A stretch of DNA of 6,137 nt from an uncultured Collinsella sp. Its GTDB lineage: Bacteria > Actinomycetota > Coriobacteriia > Coriobacteriales > Coriobacteriaceae. The DNA is taken from the NCBI GenBank assembly GCA_900545905.1, contig URBA01000093.1, positions 1 to 6,137 on the forward strand, given 5' to 3'. Shown here one piece after another: positions 1-5,416 of this stretch; within the stretch, counting starts at the first letter, position 1, and every line of letters starts with the position of its first letter. Below the pieces are notes generated by a model. The model was not told where the DNA came from, made no database searches, and worked only from the letters and a program-made list of their open reading frames with translations. The position numbers were made by a program, and so were the translations under genes.

Positions 1-60
1 TAAAGCTGGAAAGCCTCTCAACGATGCGCAACTCCAGCTCTTTTTCTATCAAGAGGCTTA
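1..60 (+). ncRNA. Candidate structured leader/ncRNA upstream of Abi_2 remnant (crossing helices)
   Basis: Two perfect inverted repeats interlock here. AGCTGGA at 4-10 pairs with TCCAGCT at 33-39 (7 bp). AAGCCTCT at 11-18 pairs with AGAGGCTT at 52-59 (8 bp). Because the pairs cross, they form either an H-type pseudoknot or two mutually exclusive hairpins. The first helix is followed by CTTTTTCT (40-47), resembling an intrinsic terminator with a long loop. The 3' strand of the second helix contains AAGAGG, the likely Shine-Dalgarno of the ATG at 61, so folding could hide the start. GC content is about 45%, below the genes to the right. From memory, structured RNAs (the abiF RNA motif) and RNA antitoxins are known upstream of AbiF-type genes; whether this RNA belongs to that class is inference. 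With no nucleotide between the two 5' strands, full simultaneous pairing is strained unless a base pair such as A11 opens. The RNA may begin left of the window. Confidence 0.4.
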
Positions 61-186
61 ATGAAATACCAGAAGTCGCGGATATCCATCAACGAACAAA
101 TAGCACTATTGACAGAAAACAAGGGTCTTAAGTGCTCTGATCAAAGCGAACTCGAGCGAGCTTTGGTCGAAGTCGGCTACTACAGG
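61..186 (+). pseudogene. Abi_2 family (AbiD/AbiF-like) abortive infection protein, N-terminal remnant
   Basis: The ATG at 61 follows an AAGAGG ribosome-binding site at 51-56. The first ~42 residues match the start of the Abi_2 family: a short lead-in, then SINEQIALL (9-17), a Lys-Gly-Leu turn (21-23), and a helix ending in the VGYYR motif (38-42). In full-length members (about 300 residues) this motif is followed by a Leu-x-Gly-Tyr stretch and the rest of the domain. Here the similarity stops at residue 42. The frame stays open to 1104, but from about 200 onward it is only the antisense of ogt and intergenic DNA, so the tail is not Abi protein. The family comprises abortive-infection proteins, and some AbiF-type members are reported as RNA-controlled toxins. 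With most of the domain missing, activity is not expected. The break most simply reflects a deletion or recombination joint between 187 and 201. The base composition (about 45% GC) fits acquired DNA. The family call rests on a short stretch and needs a profile search. Confidence 0.6.
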
Positions 187-201
187 CAAAGCACTCGAAC
201 G

Positions 202-780
202 CTACTCCTCGTACGCGCCCTCAAGCCGGAGCAGCCACTCCTTACGGTCGAGGCCGCCGGCATATCCGTTGAGCGACCCGTCGGCGGCAACCACGCGATG
301 GCACGGCACAATAATCGAAACAGGGTTACGCGCGACCGCAGCCCCCACGGCACGGGGGGACACAACGGGCGCCTCGTTTCCCGGTACACGATGTCGAGCC
401 GCAACACGCTGGGCGATCTCGCCATACGTGGCAACCTCGCCGCGCGGAATGGAAAGCAGCTCGTACCAAACTTCACGCTGAAACGCCGTACCAATCATAT
501 GCAACGGCGGCGTAAACCGAGGCTCCTGCCCCGCAAAATAAGCATTCAGCCAAGCCCAAGAACGCTCGAGCACCGAGGAGGCCGCACCATTTGCGGGATT
601 CACCAAAGATATTCCACCGGTACCGGAAACCGCGTCGGCGCCTTCAACATGTTCGGAGTCTTCCCGGAGAAGCGTGGAACCAAAGTGCTCCTGCCCCTCA
701 AACCAAAGCCCCGTCAGACCGCGGCCATCAGCGGCAAGCAAGATTTCGCCCAAAGGCGAAGCAAATGTCGTCGTGACCAC
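202..780 (-). CDS. ogt: Methylated-DNA--protein-cysteine S-methyltransferase (O6-alkylguanine-DNA alkyltransferase)
   Basis: A 192-residue suicide repair enzyme that transfers the alkyl group from O6-alkylguanine (and O4-alkylthymine) in DNA to its own cysteine. The active-site motif IVPCHRV is at residues 157-163 with Cys160 as acceptor. Around it are the expected RAVGAA helix-turn-helix region (143-148), RNPVSI (151-156) and the C-terminal NGYAGGLDRKEWLLRLEGA. The IPRGEVATYGEIA stretch (111-123) is typical of the DNA-binding domain. The start is GTG at 780: a good AAAGGAG site lies about 7 nt upstream, and the N-terminal domain begins at once (FASPLGEILLAADGRGL). Two stretches look longer than in compact homologues: residues about 39-68, joining the two domains, and about 129-142, before the RAVGAA helix. 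Both look like loop insertions. The gene stands alone on its strand, 350 bp from asd. Its stop lies 15 bp from the end of the Abi_2 remnant with no terminator between. Whether its exact subtype is Ogt or an Ada-type C-terminal domain cannot be settled, but no Ada regulatory domain is present. Confidence 0.93.
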   Translation of the reverse strand: MVTTTFASPLGEILLAADGRGLTGLWFEGQEHFGSTLLREDSEHVEGADAVSGTGGISLVNPANGAASSVLERSWAWLNAYFAGQEPRFTPPLHMIGTAFQREVWYELLSIPRGEVATYGEIAQRVAARHRVPGNEAPVVSPRAVGAAVARNPVSIIVPCHRVVAADGSLNGYAGGLDRKEWLLRLEGAYEE

Positions 781-807
781 CAGCGGCTCCTTTCAAAACT
801 CCGCAAC

Positions 808-838
808 ATAATACCGCGAATTGTGCAGACAACCCCAA
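808..838 (-). promoter_or_regulatory. Candidate sigma-70-type promoter of ogt
   Basis: Read on the minus strand, TATTAT (813-808) is a reasonable -10 box. TTGGGG (838-833) lies 19 bp further upstream as a poor -35 box; a 17-bp spacing would instead give GGGGTT. Transcription would start near 800, giving a leader of about 20 nt that contains the AAAGGAG ribosome-binding site. The match is modest; the position and the AT-rich patch in an otherwise GC-rich gap are the main support. Confidence 0.35.
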
Positions 839-992
839 TCGACCCCAAAGTCCCCGCAGGCAGCAGGCGCAAAGCGCCGAGGCCACCGCCGGGACCAGGG
901 CCCGCAGCGGCCACGTGCCCTCACATCAGCCCAGCGGCCCCAACCAGCAACGGCCCCATCGCAGGCCGCTCGCAGCCGAGTCACCGCAGGCA
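839..992. other. GC-rich intergenic stretch without recognised features
   Basis: About 150 bp between the ogt promoter region and long inverted repeat A. It holds a small hairpin (GGCGC at 866-870 with GCGCC at 874-878, AAA loop) lacking a T-tract on either strand, and a short direct repeat of CGGCCCCA. Short open frames here have no ribosome-binding site and no recognisable protein sequence. I see no gene, RNA gene or terminator. Confidence 0.5.
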
Positions 993-1114
993 GGGGCCGG
1001 GCTTAGTTTCCAGAACACTCCGCAGACCAGTGTGGCGCCTTGTCCGCGGCTCCGAAGGAGCAGGACAAGGCGCCACACATGGTCGAGGACGTTCTGGAAA
1101 CTAAGCCCGGCCCC
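993..1114. repeat. Long inverted repeat element A (122 bp, near-perfect hairpin)
   Basis: The outer arms are perfectly complementary over 24 bp (993-1016 with 1091-1114), beginning GGGGCCGGGCTTAGTTTC. Inside is a second perfect helix of 16 bp (1030-1045 with 1063-1078), closed by GCTCC-GAA-GGAGC (1049-1061). The arms between outer and inner helices pair partly (for example 1025-1029 with 1080-1084 around a bulged A1079). The whole unit could extrude as a cruciform or fold into a very stable RNA hairpin. It begins 15 bp beyond the asd stop codon and may serve as a 3'-end barrier or terminator for asd, but no T-tract follows on the minus strand. No transposase and no convincing target duplication are visible; CACCG occurs on both sides (982-986 and 1114-1118), which is weak. 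It could be a MITE/REP-like element or a locus-specific RNA structure. Confidence 0.9.
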
Positions 1115-1129
1115 ACCGGACAGGTCACA

Positions 1130-2155
1130 CTACTCGCAGAGCAGCTTAGCGATCTGGACGGCGTTGGTTGCCGCGCCCTTACGGATTTGGTCGCCGCAGC
1201 ACCAGAAGGTAATACCGCGCGTGGCCTCGGGGTTCGAGATGTCGCGACGCACGCGGCCGACCCAAATCAGGTCCTGGTCGGACGTATCCATCGGCATGGG
1301 GAAGCGGTCGTGCGCATCCTCGGCGCTCATGTCATCAACCAGCTTCACGCCCGGAGCGGCAGCCAGCGCAGCACGGGCCTCCTCAACCGTAATGTCGCGC
1401 TCAAACTCGAGCGTAATGCTCTCGGAGTGCGAGCGCAGCACGGGCACGCGCACGCAAGTGCAGTTCACGCGCAGCTCGGGCAGATGCATGATCTTGCGGC
1501 CCTCGTTCTGCAGTTTCATCTCCTCGGAGGTAAAGCCCTCCTCCTTGACGCCGCCAATCTGCGGAATCAGGTTGCTCGCCAGCTGGGCGGCAAACGCGCG
1601 CGGCTCGGGAATCTCCTCGCCACGGCCCAGAGCGGCCAGCTGAGCCTCAAGCTCGGCCATACCGGGAGCGCCAGCGCCCGAAGCCGCCTGGTACGTCGAG
1701 ACGATCATGCGCTTCACGCCGGCGAGCTGATGCAGCGGCCACGTGGGAACCAGGCCGATGATGGTCGCGCAGTTGGGGTTGGCGATAAGGCCATGATGCC
1801 ACTTGATGTCGTCAGCATTGATCTCGGGCACGACCAGCGGCACCTCGGGATCCATGCGGAAGGCGTGGCTGTTGTCGACCACGACGGCTCCGCGCTTGAC
1901 GGCCTCGGGCAGCAGCTCCTTAGCGATATCGTCGCCGGCAGCGCCGAGCACGATGTCGCAGCCCTCAAAGGCCTCGGGGCAAGCTTCCTCAATCACGATC
2001 TGCTCGCCGCGGAACTCGACGGTTTTACCCGCGGAGCGTGCACTTGCCAGCAGCTTGAGCTTGCCAACCGGGAACTCCTGCTCGTTGAGGCACTCGAGCA
2101 TCTGGGTGCCTACAGCTCCCGTCGCGCCCAAAATAGCAACCGTGTACTGTTTCAT
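1130..2155 (-). CDS. asd: Aspartate-semialdehyde dehydrogenase
   Basis: A cytoplasmic enzyme of 341 residues, a normal length, that reduces 4-aspartyl phosphate to aspartate-4-semialdehyde with NADPH. This is the branch-point intermediate for lysine/diaminopimelate, threonine and methionine. The nucleotide-binding loop is ILGATGAVG (8-16). VVVDNSHAFRMD (91-102) follows, then the catalytic cysteine in ANPNCATI (Cys129), STYQAASGAG (153-162) and the acid/base histidine in RVPVLRSHSES (His243). The C-terminus GDQIRKGAATNAVQIAKLL is typical. The frame is open upstream to 2242, but ATG at 2155 is chosen because AAAGGGGGAAG lies about 6 nt before it and because family proteins start just before the beta-strand leading to the GxxGxxG loop; the upstream extension reads through the terminator-like hairpin. 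It lies downstream of lysC on the same strand, which supplies its substrate, but is separated by 173 bp with a hairpin, so it may have partly separate transcription. Long inverted repeat A follows its stop. Confidence 0.96.
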   Translation of the reverse strand: MKQYTVAILGATGAVGTQMLECLNEQEFPVGKLKLLASARSAGKTVEFRGEQIVIEEACPEAFEGCDIVLGAAGDDIAKELLPEAVKRGAVVVDNSHAFRMDPEVPLVVPEINADDIKWHHGLIANPNCATIIGLVPTWPLHQLAGVKRMIVSTYQAASGAGAPGMAELEAQLAALGRGEEIPEPRAFAAQLASNLIPQIGGVKEEGFTSEEMKLQNEGRKIMHLPELRVNCTCVRVPVLRSHSESITLEFERDITVEEARAALAAAPGVKLVDDMSAEDAHDRFPMPMDTSDQDLIWVGRVRRDISNPEATRGITFWCCGDQIRKGAATNAVQIAKLLCE

Positions 2156-2220
2156 GCTTCCCCCTTTAAAGGTTGTGGCTTTTGCCCGCACGCCGAGCAG
2201 GCCGATTATTGTTGCCAGTT
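2156..2220 (-). promoter_or_regulatory. asd leader with ribosome-binding site; promoter not resolved
   Basis: On the minus strand the leader ends with AAAGGGGGAAGC before the asd ATG, a purine-rich Shine-Dalgarno. Upstream, TATAAA (2223-2218) and an AATAAT sequence near 2204-2209 are AT-rich enough to be -10 boxes, but neither has a credible -35 box, partly because the terminator-like hairpin occupies that position. Whether asd has its own promoter or depends on read-through from lysC is undecided. Confidence 0.25.
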
Positions 2221-2221
2221 T

Positions 2222-2256
2222 ATACAAGAACGGGGCGGGCACGAAACCCGCCCCGT
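2222..2256 (-). terminator. Hairpin between lysC and asd, possible intrinsic terminator
   Basis: A perfect 10-bp GC-rich stem (ACGGGGCGGG paired with CCCGCCCCGT, 2247-2256 and 2230-2239) with a 7-nt loop. On the minus strand it is followed by TCTTGTAT, a short and imperfect U-rich tail, so termination is probably partial. It lies about 70 bp after the lysC stop and could reduce asd transcription relative to lysC. On the plus strand the 3' flank is GAAAC-rich, not T-rich, so a plus-strand terminator is unlikely. Confidence 0.5.
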
Positions 2257-2279
2257 CGAAACGAAACTGAAACGAAACG
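2242..2279. repeat. GAAAC microrepeat cluster
   Basis: GAAAC occurs five times in under 40 bp: once in the loop of the neighbouring hairpin (2243-2247) and four times in a row as GAAACGAAACTGAAACGAAAC (2258-2278), with a single T interrupting the middle. On the minus strand this is a run of GTTTC units transcribed just before the hairpin. The function is unknown; it could be a replication-slippage tract or a protein- or RNA-binding site. Confidence 0.6.
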
Positions 2280-2286
2280 CCCCGCC

Positions 2287-2318
2287 GTAGATTTTTGAGA
2301 CATGACCCAAAAATCTAC
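2287..2318. repeat. AT-rich 32-bp imperfect palindrome after lysC
   Basis: An 11-bp perfect stem (GTAGATTTTTG at 2287-2297 with CAAAAATCTAC at 2308-2318) flanks a 10-nt centre containing CATG, with partial symmetry continuing through the centre. It starts 10 bp beyond the lysC stop codon on the minus strand. Its AT-rich arms stand out from the GC-rich surroundings. No U-tract follows, so it is not a standard terminator. It could be a REP-like dispersed palindrome, an operator or an mRNA 3'-end stabiliser. Confidence 0.7.
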
Positions 2319-2328
2319 CGAGCAGTCG

Positions 2329-3717
2329 CTACTTTTTGAGCGCAGCCAGAGCGGGATCGACCGGCGCAGGAGCCTCCAGATCGGAGACCTTCACAATGCC
2401 GTTTTCGTCGGAGAAGGCACGGTAAATGGTCCGAATCGCCAGGTCGAAGTCCTTCTCCTCGACACCGATAATGATGTTGATCTCGTCACAGCTCTGCGAA
2501 ATCATGCGCACGCTCACGCCGGCCTGGCCGAGCATGCCAAACAGATGGCCCGAGATACCTGCGCGGCCGCGCAGGTTACGGCCGACGGTCGCGATAAGTG
2601 CCAAGCCCTCGACAACCTCGATCTCGAGCGGCTCGACCTCCTGTTGGATGTCGCCCACGAGTGAGTACAGCGAATCGTGCACATCCTGCTCCTGCACCAC
2701 GGCGCCAAAGCGGTCGACGCCGGTGGGCATATGCTCGACGGAAACGTCATAGCGCTCGAAGACCGAAAGCGCGCGGCGCATAAAACCGACACGGGGTTTG
2801 GTGCGGTCGCGGGCAACGTTGATGGCGACAAAACCGCGCTTGCCGGTCACACCGGTAATGATGGGCTCCGCCTCGCCCTCATCAGCCGTCTCGCTAATGA
2901 TGGTGCCGGGGTCCTGCGGCGCATTGGTGTTCTTGATGACCAGCGGAATACCCGCCTCACGCACAGGGAACACGGCCTCCTCGTGCAGGACGCTTGCGCC
3001 CATGTACGAAAGCTCGCGCAGCTCCTCGTAGGTAACGCGGGCGATGGGCTGAGCCTCGGGCACGATGCGCGGATCGGCAGAGTAGAAACCCGAGACGTCG
3101 GTCCAGTTCTCATACAGATCGGCGCCCAGGCACTTAGCCAAGATCGAGCCCGAGATATCGCCGCCGCCACGATCGAGCAGCTTGATCTGGCCCTCACGCG
3201 TCGCGCCGTAGAAACCGGGCATAACAAAGCCGCCCTGCTGACCGTACTCCTGCACCAGCTCAGAGGTGCGATTCATGCTGAGCGTACCGTCGTGATGGAA
3301 CGCCACAACCGTCGCGGCGTCCAGGAACGGTAAGCCCAGGTACTCGGCCATCAGGCGGGCGGTAAAGTACTCGCCACGGCTCACAAGCTCCTCGGTGGAG
3401 TAGCCGCCCGAGCGGGCGCGCTCGGCAAAGGCCGCGAACTCCTCACGGATGGGATAGGTGAGCTCCAGCTCGTCAGCGATATCAAAATAGCGCTGGCCAA
3501 TGTCCTCGAGCAGCTCCTCACACGACACGTGGTACTTGACGTGCGCGTTGACCAAGTAGAGCAGGTCGGTCACCTTGGTGTCGCCCTTAAAGCGGCGACC
3601 GCAGGCAGAAACCACCACAAAACGGCGAGCCGGGTCGGCATCGACGATGGCCTTGATCTTCTTGAAGTGTTCGGCGTCGGCGACCGACGAGCCGCCAAAC
3701 TTGGCAATCTTAATCAT
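2329..3717 (-). CDS. lysC: Aspartate kinase (monofunctional, YclM/AK III-like)
   Basis: Phosphorylates aspartate to 4-aspartyl phosphate, the committed first step of the aspartate family pathway; 462 residues, cytoplasmic. The kinase domain opens with KFGGSS (6-11), then VVVSACGRRFKGDTKVTDLL (34-53), the SRGEYFTA substrate region (113-120), GFYGATREGQIKLLDRGGGD (168-187) with GSILA (190-194), and ENWTDVSGFYSADPRIV (203-219). The C-terminal third forms two ACT-type regulatory domains (about 296-360 and 371-445), with EHMPTGVDRFGAVV in the first and MISQSCDEINIIIGV in the second. This layout resembles Bacillus YclM, a threonine/lysine-responsive kinase, so feedback inhibition is likely; the effector is inference. 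ATG at 3717 fits the family start, but the nearest Shine-Dalgarno (AGAAAGG) is an unusually long 13 nt away. It is divergent from thrC across 104 bp and upstream of asd. The leader is too short for a lysine riboswitch or T-box. Confidence 0.96.
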   Translation of the reverse strand: MIKIAKFGGSSVADAEHFKKIKAIVDADPARRFVVVSACGRRFKGDTKVTDLLYLVNAHVKYHVSCEELLEDIGQRYFDIADELELTYPIREEFAAFAERARSGGYSTEELVSRGEYFTARLMAEYLGLPFLDAATVVAFHHDGTLSMNRTSELVQEYGQQGGFVMPGFYGATREGQIKLLDRGGGDISGSILAKCLGADLYENWTDVSGFYSADPRIVPEAQPIARVTYEELRELSYMGASVLHEEAVFPVREAGIPLVIKNTNAPQDPGTIISETADEGEAEPIITGVTGKRGFVAINVARDRTKPRVGFMRRALSVFERYDVSVEHMPTGVDRFGAVVQEQDVHDSLYSLVGDIQQEVEPLEIEVVEGLALIATVGRNLRGRAGISGHLFGMLGQAGVSVRMISQSCDEINIIIGVEEKDFDLAIRTIYRAFSDENGIVKVSDLEAPAPVDPALAALKK

Positions 3718-3732
3718 GGGCTGGAGGTTACC

Positions 3733-3770
3733 TTTCTAAAAAGCCTCTGCGAACCTATTATGCACGCTCT
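3733..3770. promoter_or_regulatory. Overlapping divergent promoters for lysC (-) and thrC (+)
   Basis: The only AT-rich core in the lysC/thrC gap is CTATTATG (3755-3762). On the plus strand TATTAT (3756-3761) can be the thrC -10 box, with weak TTTCTA (3733-3738) 17 bp upstream. On the minus strand CATAAT (3762-3757) can be the lysC -10 box, with TGAAAC (3785-3780) 17 bp upstream. The same bases can therefore serve both directions, giving leaders of about 50 nt for thrC and about 30 nt for lysC. The nearby ACCATGGT palindrome (3774-3781) could be part of an operator. Match quality is moderate; no other candidate in the gap is better. Confidence 0.45.
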
Positions 3771-3821
3771 GATACCATGGTTTCACCGATTGGGACCAAG
3801 GCATCCGAGGAGCAGTGTTAT

Positions 3822-5339
3822 ATGGGAACTTATCATAGTACACGAGGACGCACTTTATCGTGCTCAAGTAAGGTGGCAATCCGCACCGGCATCGCTCCCG
3901 ACGGGGGTTTGTTTGTCTCGGACGAGCTCGGCACCCAGCAGGTCGATATCAGCTCGCTTGCAGATAAATCGTACTTTGAAATCGCTCAAGATGTGTTGGG
4001 AATGTTACTGAATGATTACACGACCGAAGAAATTTCGGCGTGTGTCGACGAGGCATATCGCGGCACGTTCGCGAGTGAAGAGGTTACGCCGCTCGTCAAA
4101 CTCGACGCTGCGCCGGGCGCTGACGCCCCTCAAACCTATGTGATGGAGCTCTTTGGCGGCCCCACGAGTGCCTTCAAGGACGTCGCCCTGCAGATGCTCC
4201 CCCGCCTGATGGCCCGCACTTCCGCCAAGGACGGCGGCGCCGAGCGCATCATGATCGTCACCGCCACGTCGGGCGACACCGGCAAGGCCGCACTTGCCGG
4301 TTTTGCCGACGCCCCGGGCACGGGCATCACCGTCTTTTATCCCGAGGGCAAGGTCAGCCGCGTGCAGAATCTGCAGATGTCCACGCAGGAGGGCGGCAAC
4401 GTCGCCGTCTGCGGCATCCGCGGCAACTTCGACGACGCCCAGAGCGCCGTCAAGCGCATCTTTGCCGATAAGGAGCTGGCCGAGCGCCTTGAAGCCGCCG
4501 GCACGGTGCTTTCGAGCGCCAACTCCATCAACGTCGGGCGCCTGGTGCCGCAGGTCGTCTACTACTTTGCCGCCTATGCGCAGCTGCTGCGCGCCGGTGC
4601 CATCGAGGCCGGCAATGCCGTGGAGTTCTGCGTGCCGACCGGCAACTTTGGCGATATCCTGGCCGGCTACTACGCCAAGCGCATGGGTCTGCCCGTTGCC
4701 AAGCTCATCGTCGCGAGCGACAAGAACAACGTTCTGGCTGACTTCCTGACCACCGGCGTCTACGACCGCAACCGTCCGTTCTTCACGACCATCTCGCCGT
4801 CGATGGACATCCTCATCAGCTCCAACCTGGAGCGCATGCTGTACTTCCTGTCCGATGGCGACTGCGAGCTCGTTGCCGGCCTTATGGAGCAGCTGGCGCA
4901 GACGGGTCGCTACGAGGTGCCCGCCGAGCTGCTGGCCAAGATTCAGAGCGTCTTTGGCTGCGGCTGGGCCAGCGAGGACGAGGTCCGCACTGCCATCAAG
5001 AGCTGCTGGGATGCGAACGGCTACGTAATCGACCCGCACACCGCTTGTGGTTATCACGTCTTTGAGCAGGTCGCTCCTGCCGAGGGTGCCAAGGCCCGCG
5101 TGCTGCTTTCGACCGCCAGCCCCTACAAGTTCCCGCGCGCCTGCTGCGACGCCCTGGGCCTCGACGTTCCCGAGGATGATTTTGAGGCTATGCGTGTACT
5201 CGAGCAGGCCACCAACACGGTCGCCCCGGCCCAGCTCGCCGAACTCGAATCCAAGCCCGTCCGCTTCGAAGACGTCTGCGACGTAGCCGACATGGCCAAC
5301 TACGTAGAGTCTGCAGCAAAAAAGATGGCTACCAACTAA
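3822..5339 (+). CDS. thrC: Threonine synthase (PLP-dependent)
   Basis: Converts O-phosphohomoserine to threonine and phosphate, the last step of threonine synthesis; 505 residues. The N-terminus has the family pattern YHSTRG (4-9) and GIAPDGGLFV (23-32). The cofactor lysine is Lys119 in FGGPTSAFKD. Phosphate and cofactor binding motifs follow: TATSGDTGKAALAGF (147-161), YPEGKVSRVQNLQM (173-186), GNFDDAQSAVK (201-211), ANSINVGRLVPQ (233-244) and PTGNFGDILAGYYAKRMGLP (272-291). SPSMDILISSNLERML (325-340) is typical of the longer threonine synthase class. The frame is open back to 3777, but ATG at 3822 is preferred: GAGGAG (3807-3812) lies 9 nt upstream, and homologues start right before the Tyr-x-Ser-Thr-Arg-Gly motif. 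It is divergent from lysC and followed by an intrinsic terminator, then thrB, whose product feeds this enzyme. All key motifs are intact. Confidence 0.97.
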   Translation: MGTYHSTRGRTLSCSSKVAIRTGIAPDGGLFVSDELGTQQVDISSLADKSYFEIAQDVLGMLLNDYTTEEISACVDEAYRGTFASEEVTPLVKLDAAPGADAPQTYVMELFGGPTSAFKDVALQMLPRLMARTSAKDGGAERIMIVTATSGDTGKAALAGFADAPGTGITVFYPEGKVSRVQNLQMSTQEGGNVAVCGIRGNFDDAQSAVKRIFADKELAERLEAAGTVLSSANSINVGRLVPQVVYYFAAYAQLLRAGAIEAGNAVEFCVPTGNFGDILAGYYAKRMGLPVAKLIVASDKNNVLADFLTTGVYDRNRPFFTTISPSMDILISSNLERMLYFLSDGDCELVAGLMEQLAQTGRYEVPAELLAKIQSVFGCGWASEDEVRTAIKSCWDANGYVIDPHTACGYHVFEQVAPAEGAKARVLLSTASPYKFPRACCDALGLDVPEDDFEAMRVLEQATNTVAPAQLAELESKPVRFEDVCDVADMANYVESAAKKMATN

Positions 5340-5351
5340 ACCCCATATAAG

Positions 5352-5386
5352 GCGCCGGCGAAAGCCGGCGCACTTTCTTTTAATTT
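5352..5386 (+). terminator. Intrinsic terminator after thrC
   Basis: An 8-bp perfect stem, GCGCCGGC (5352-5359) with GCCGGCGC (5364-5371), closed by a GAAA tetraloop and followed by TTTCTTTTAATTT (5374-5386). It starts 12 bp after the thrC stop and is the best terminator in the window. Its position between thrC and thrB implies that thrB is expressed by partial read-through or from its own start within the following 160 bp. Confidence 0.88.
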
Positions 5387-5416
5387 GGCTCCCCAGCGCG
5401 GTGAGGAGACGGCGTA

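Noticed and set aside
866..878. GGCGC-AAA-GCGCC hairpin as a terminator
   Set aside because: Only 5 bp, with no T-tract on either side; expected by chance in GC-rich DNA.
187..1104. Continuation of the Abi_2 frame as a 347-residue fusion protein
   Set aside because: After residue 42 the translation is antisense to ogt and then GC-rich intergenic DNA, with basic low-complexity composition and no Abi_2 features. It stays open by chance in a GC-rich antisense frame.
993..1114. Element A as a simple intrinsic terminator of asd or ogt
   Set aside because: The stem is far longer than normal and neither flank carries a T-tract, so the standard mechanism does not fit, though it may still slow polymerase.
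2156..2242. N-terminal extension of asd to the first ATG in frame
   Set aside because: It reads through the terminator-like hairpin, is not seen at the family N-terminus, and ATG 2155 has a strong Shine-Dalgarno.
1040..2290. A 416-codon plus-strand open frame opposite asd
   Set aside because: It is antisense to asd, starts inside inverted repeat A and has no recognisable domain.
11..3748. The octamer AAGCCTCT occurs at 11-18 and again at 3741-3748
   Set aside because: One shared 8-mer without flanking similarity is compatible with chance in a 6-kb window.
3777..3821. Upstream ATG (3777) as the thrC start
   Set aside because: No ribosome site precedes it, and the 15 extra residues do not match the family start; ATG 3822 has GAGGAG at 9 nt.
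3718..3821. Lysine riboswitch or T-box leader upstream of lysC or thrC
   Set aside because: The whole divergent gap is 104 bp, too short for a lysine riboswitch or a full T-box, and no such helices are visible.
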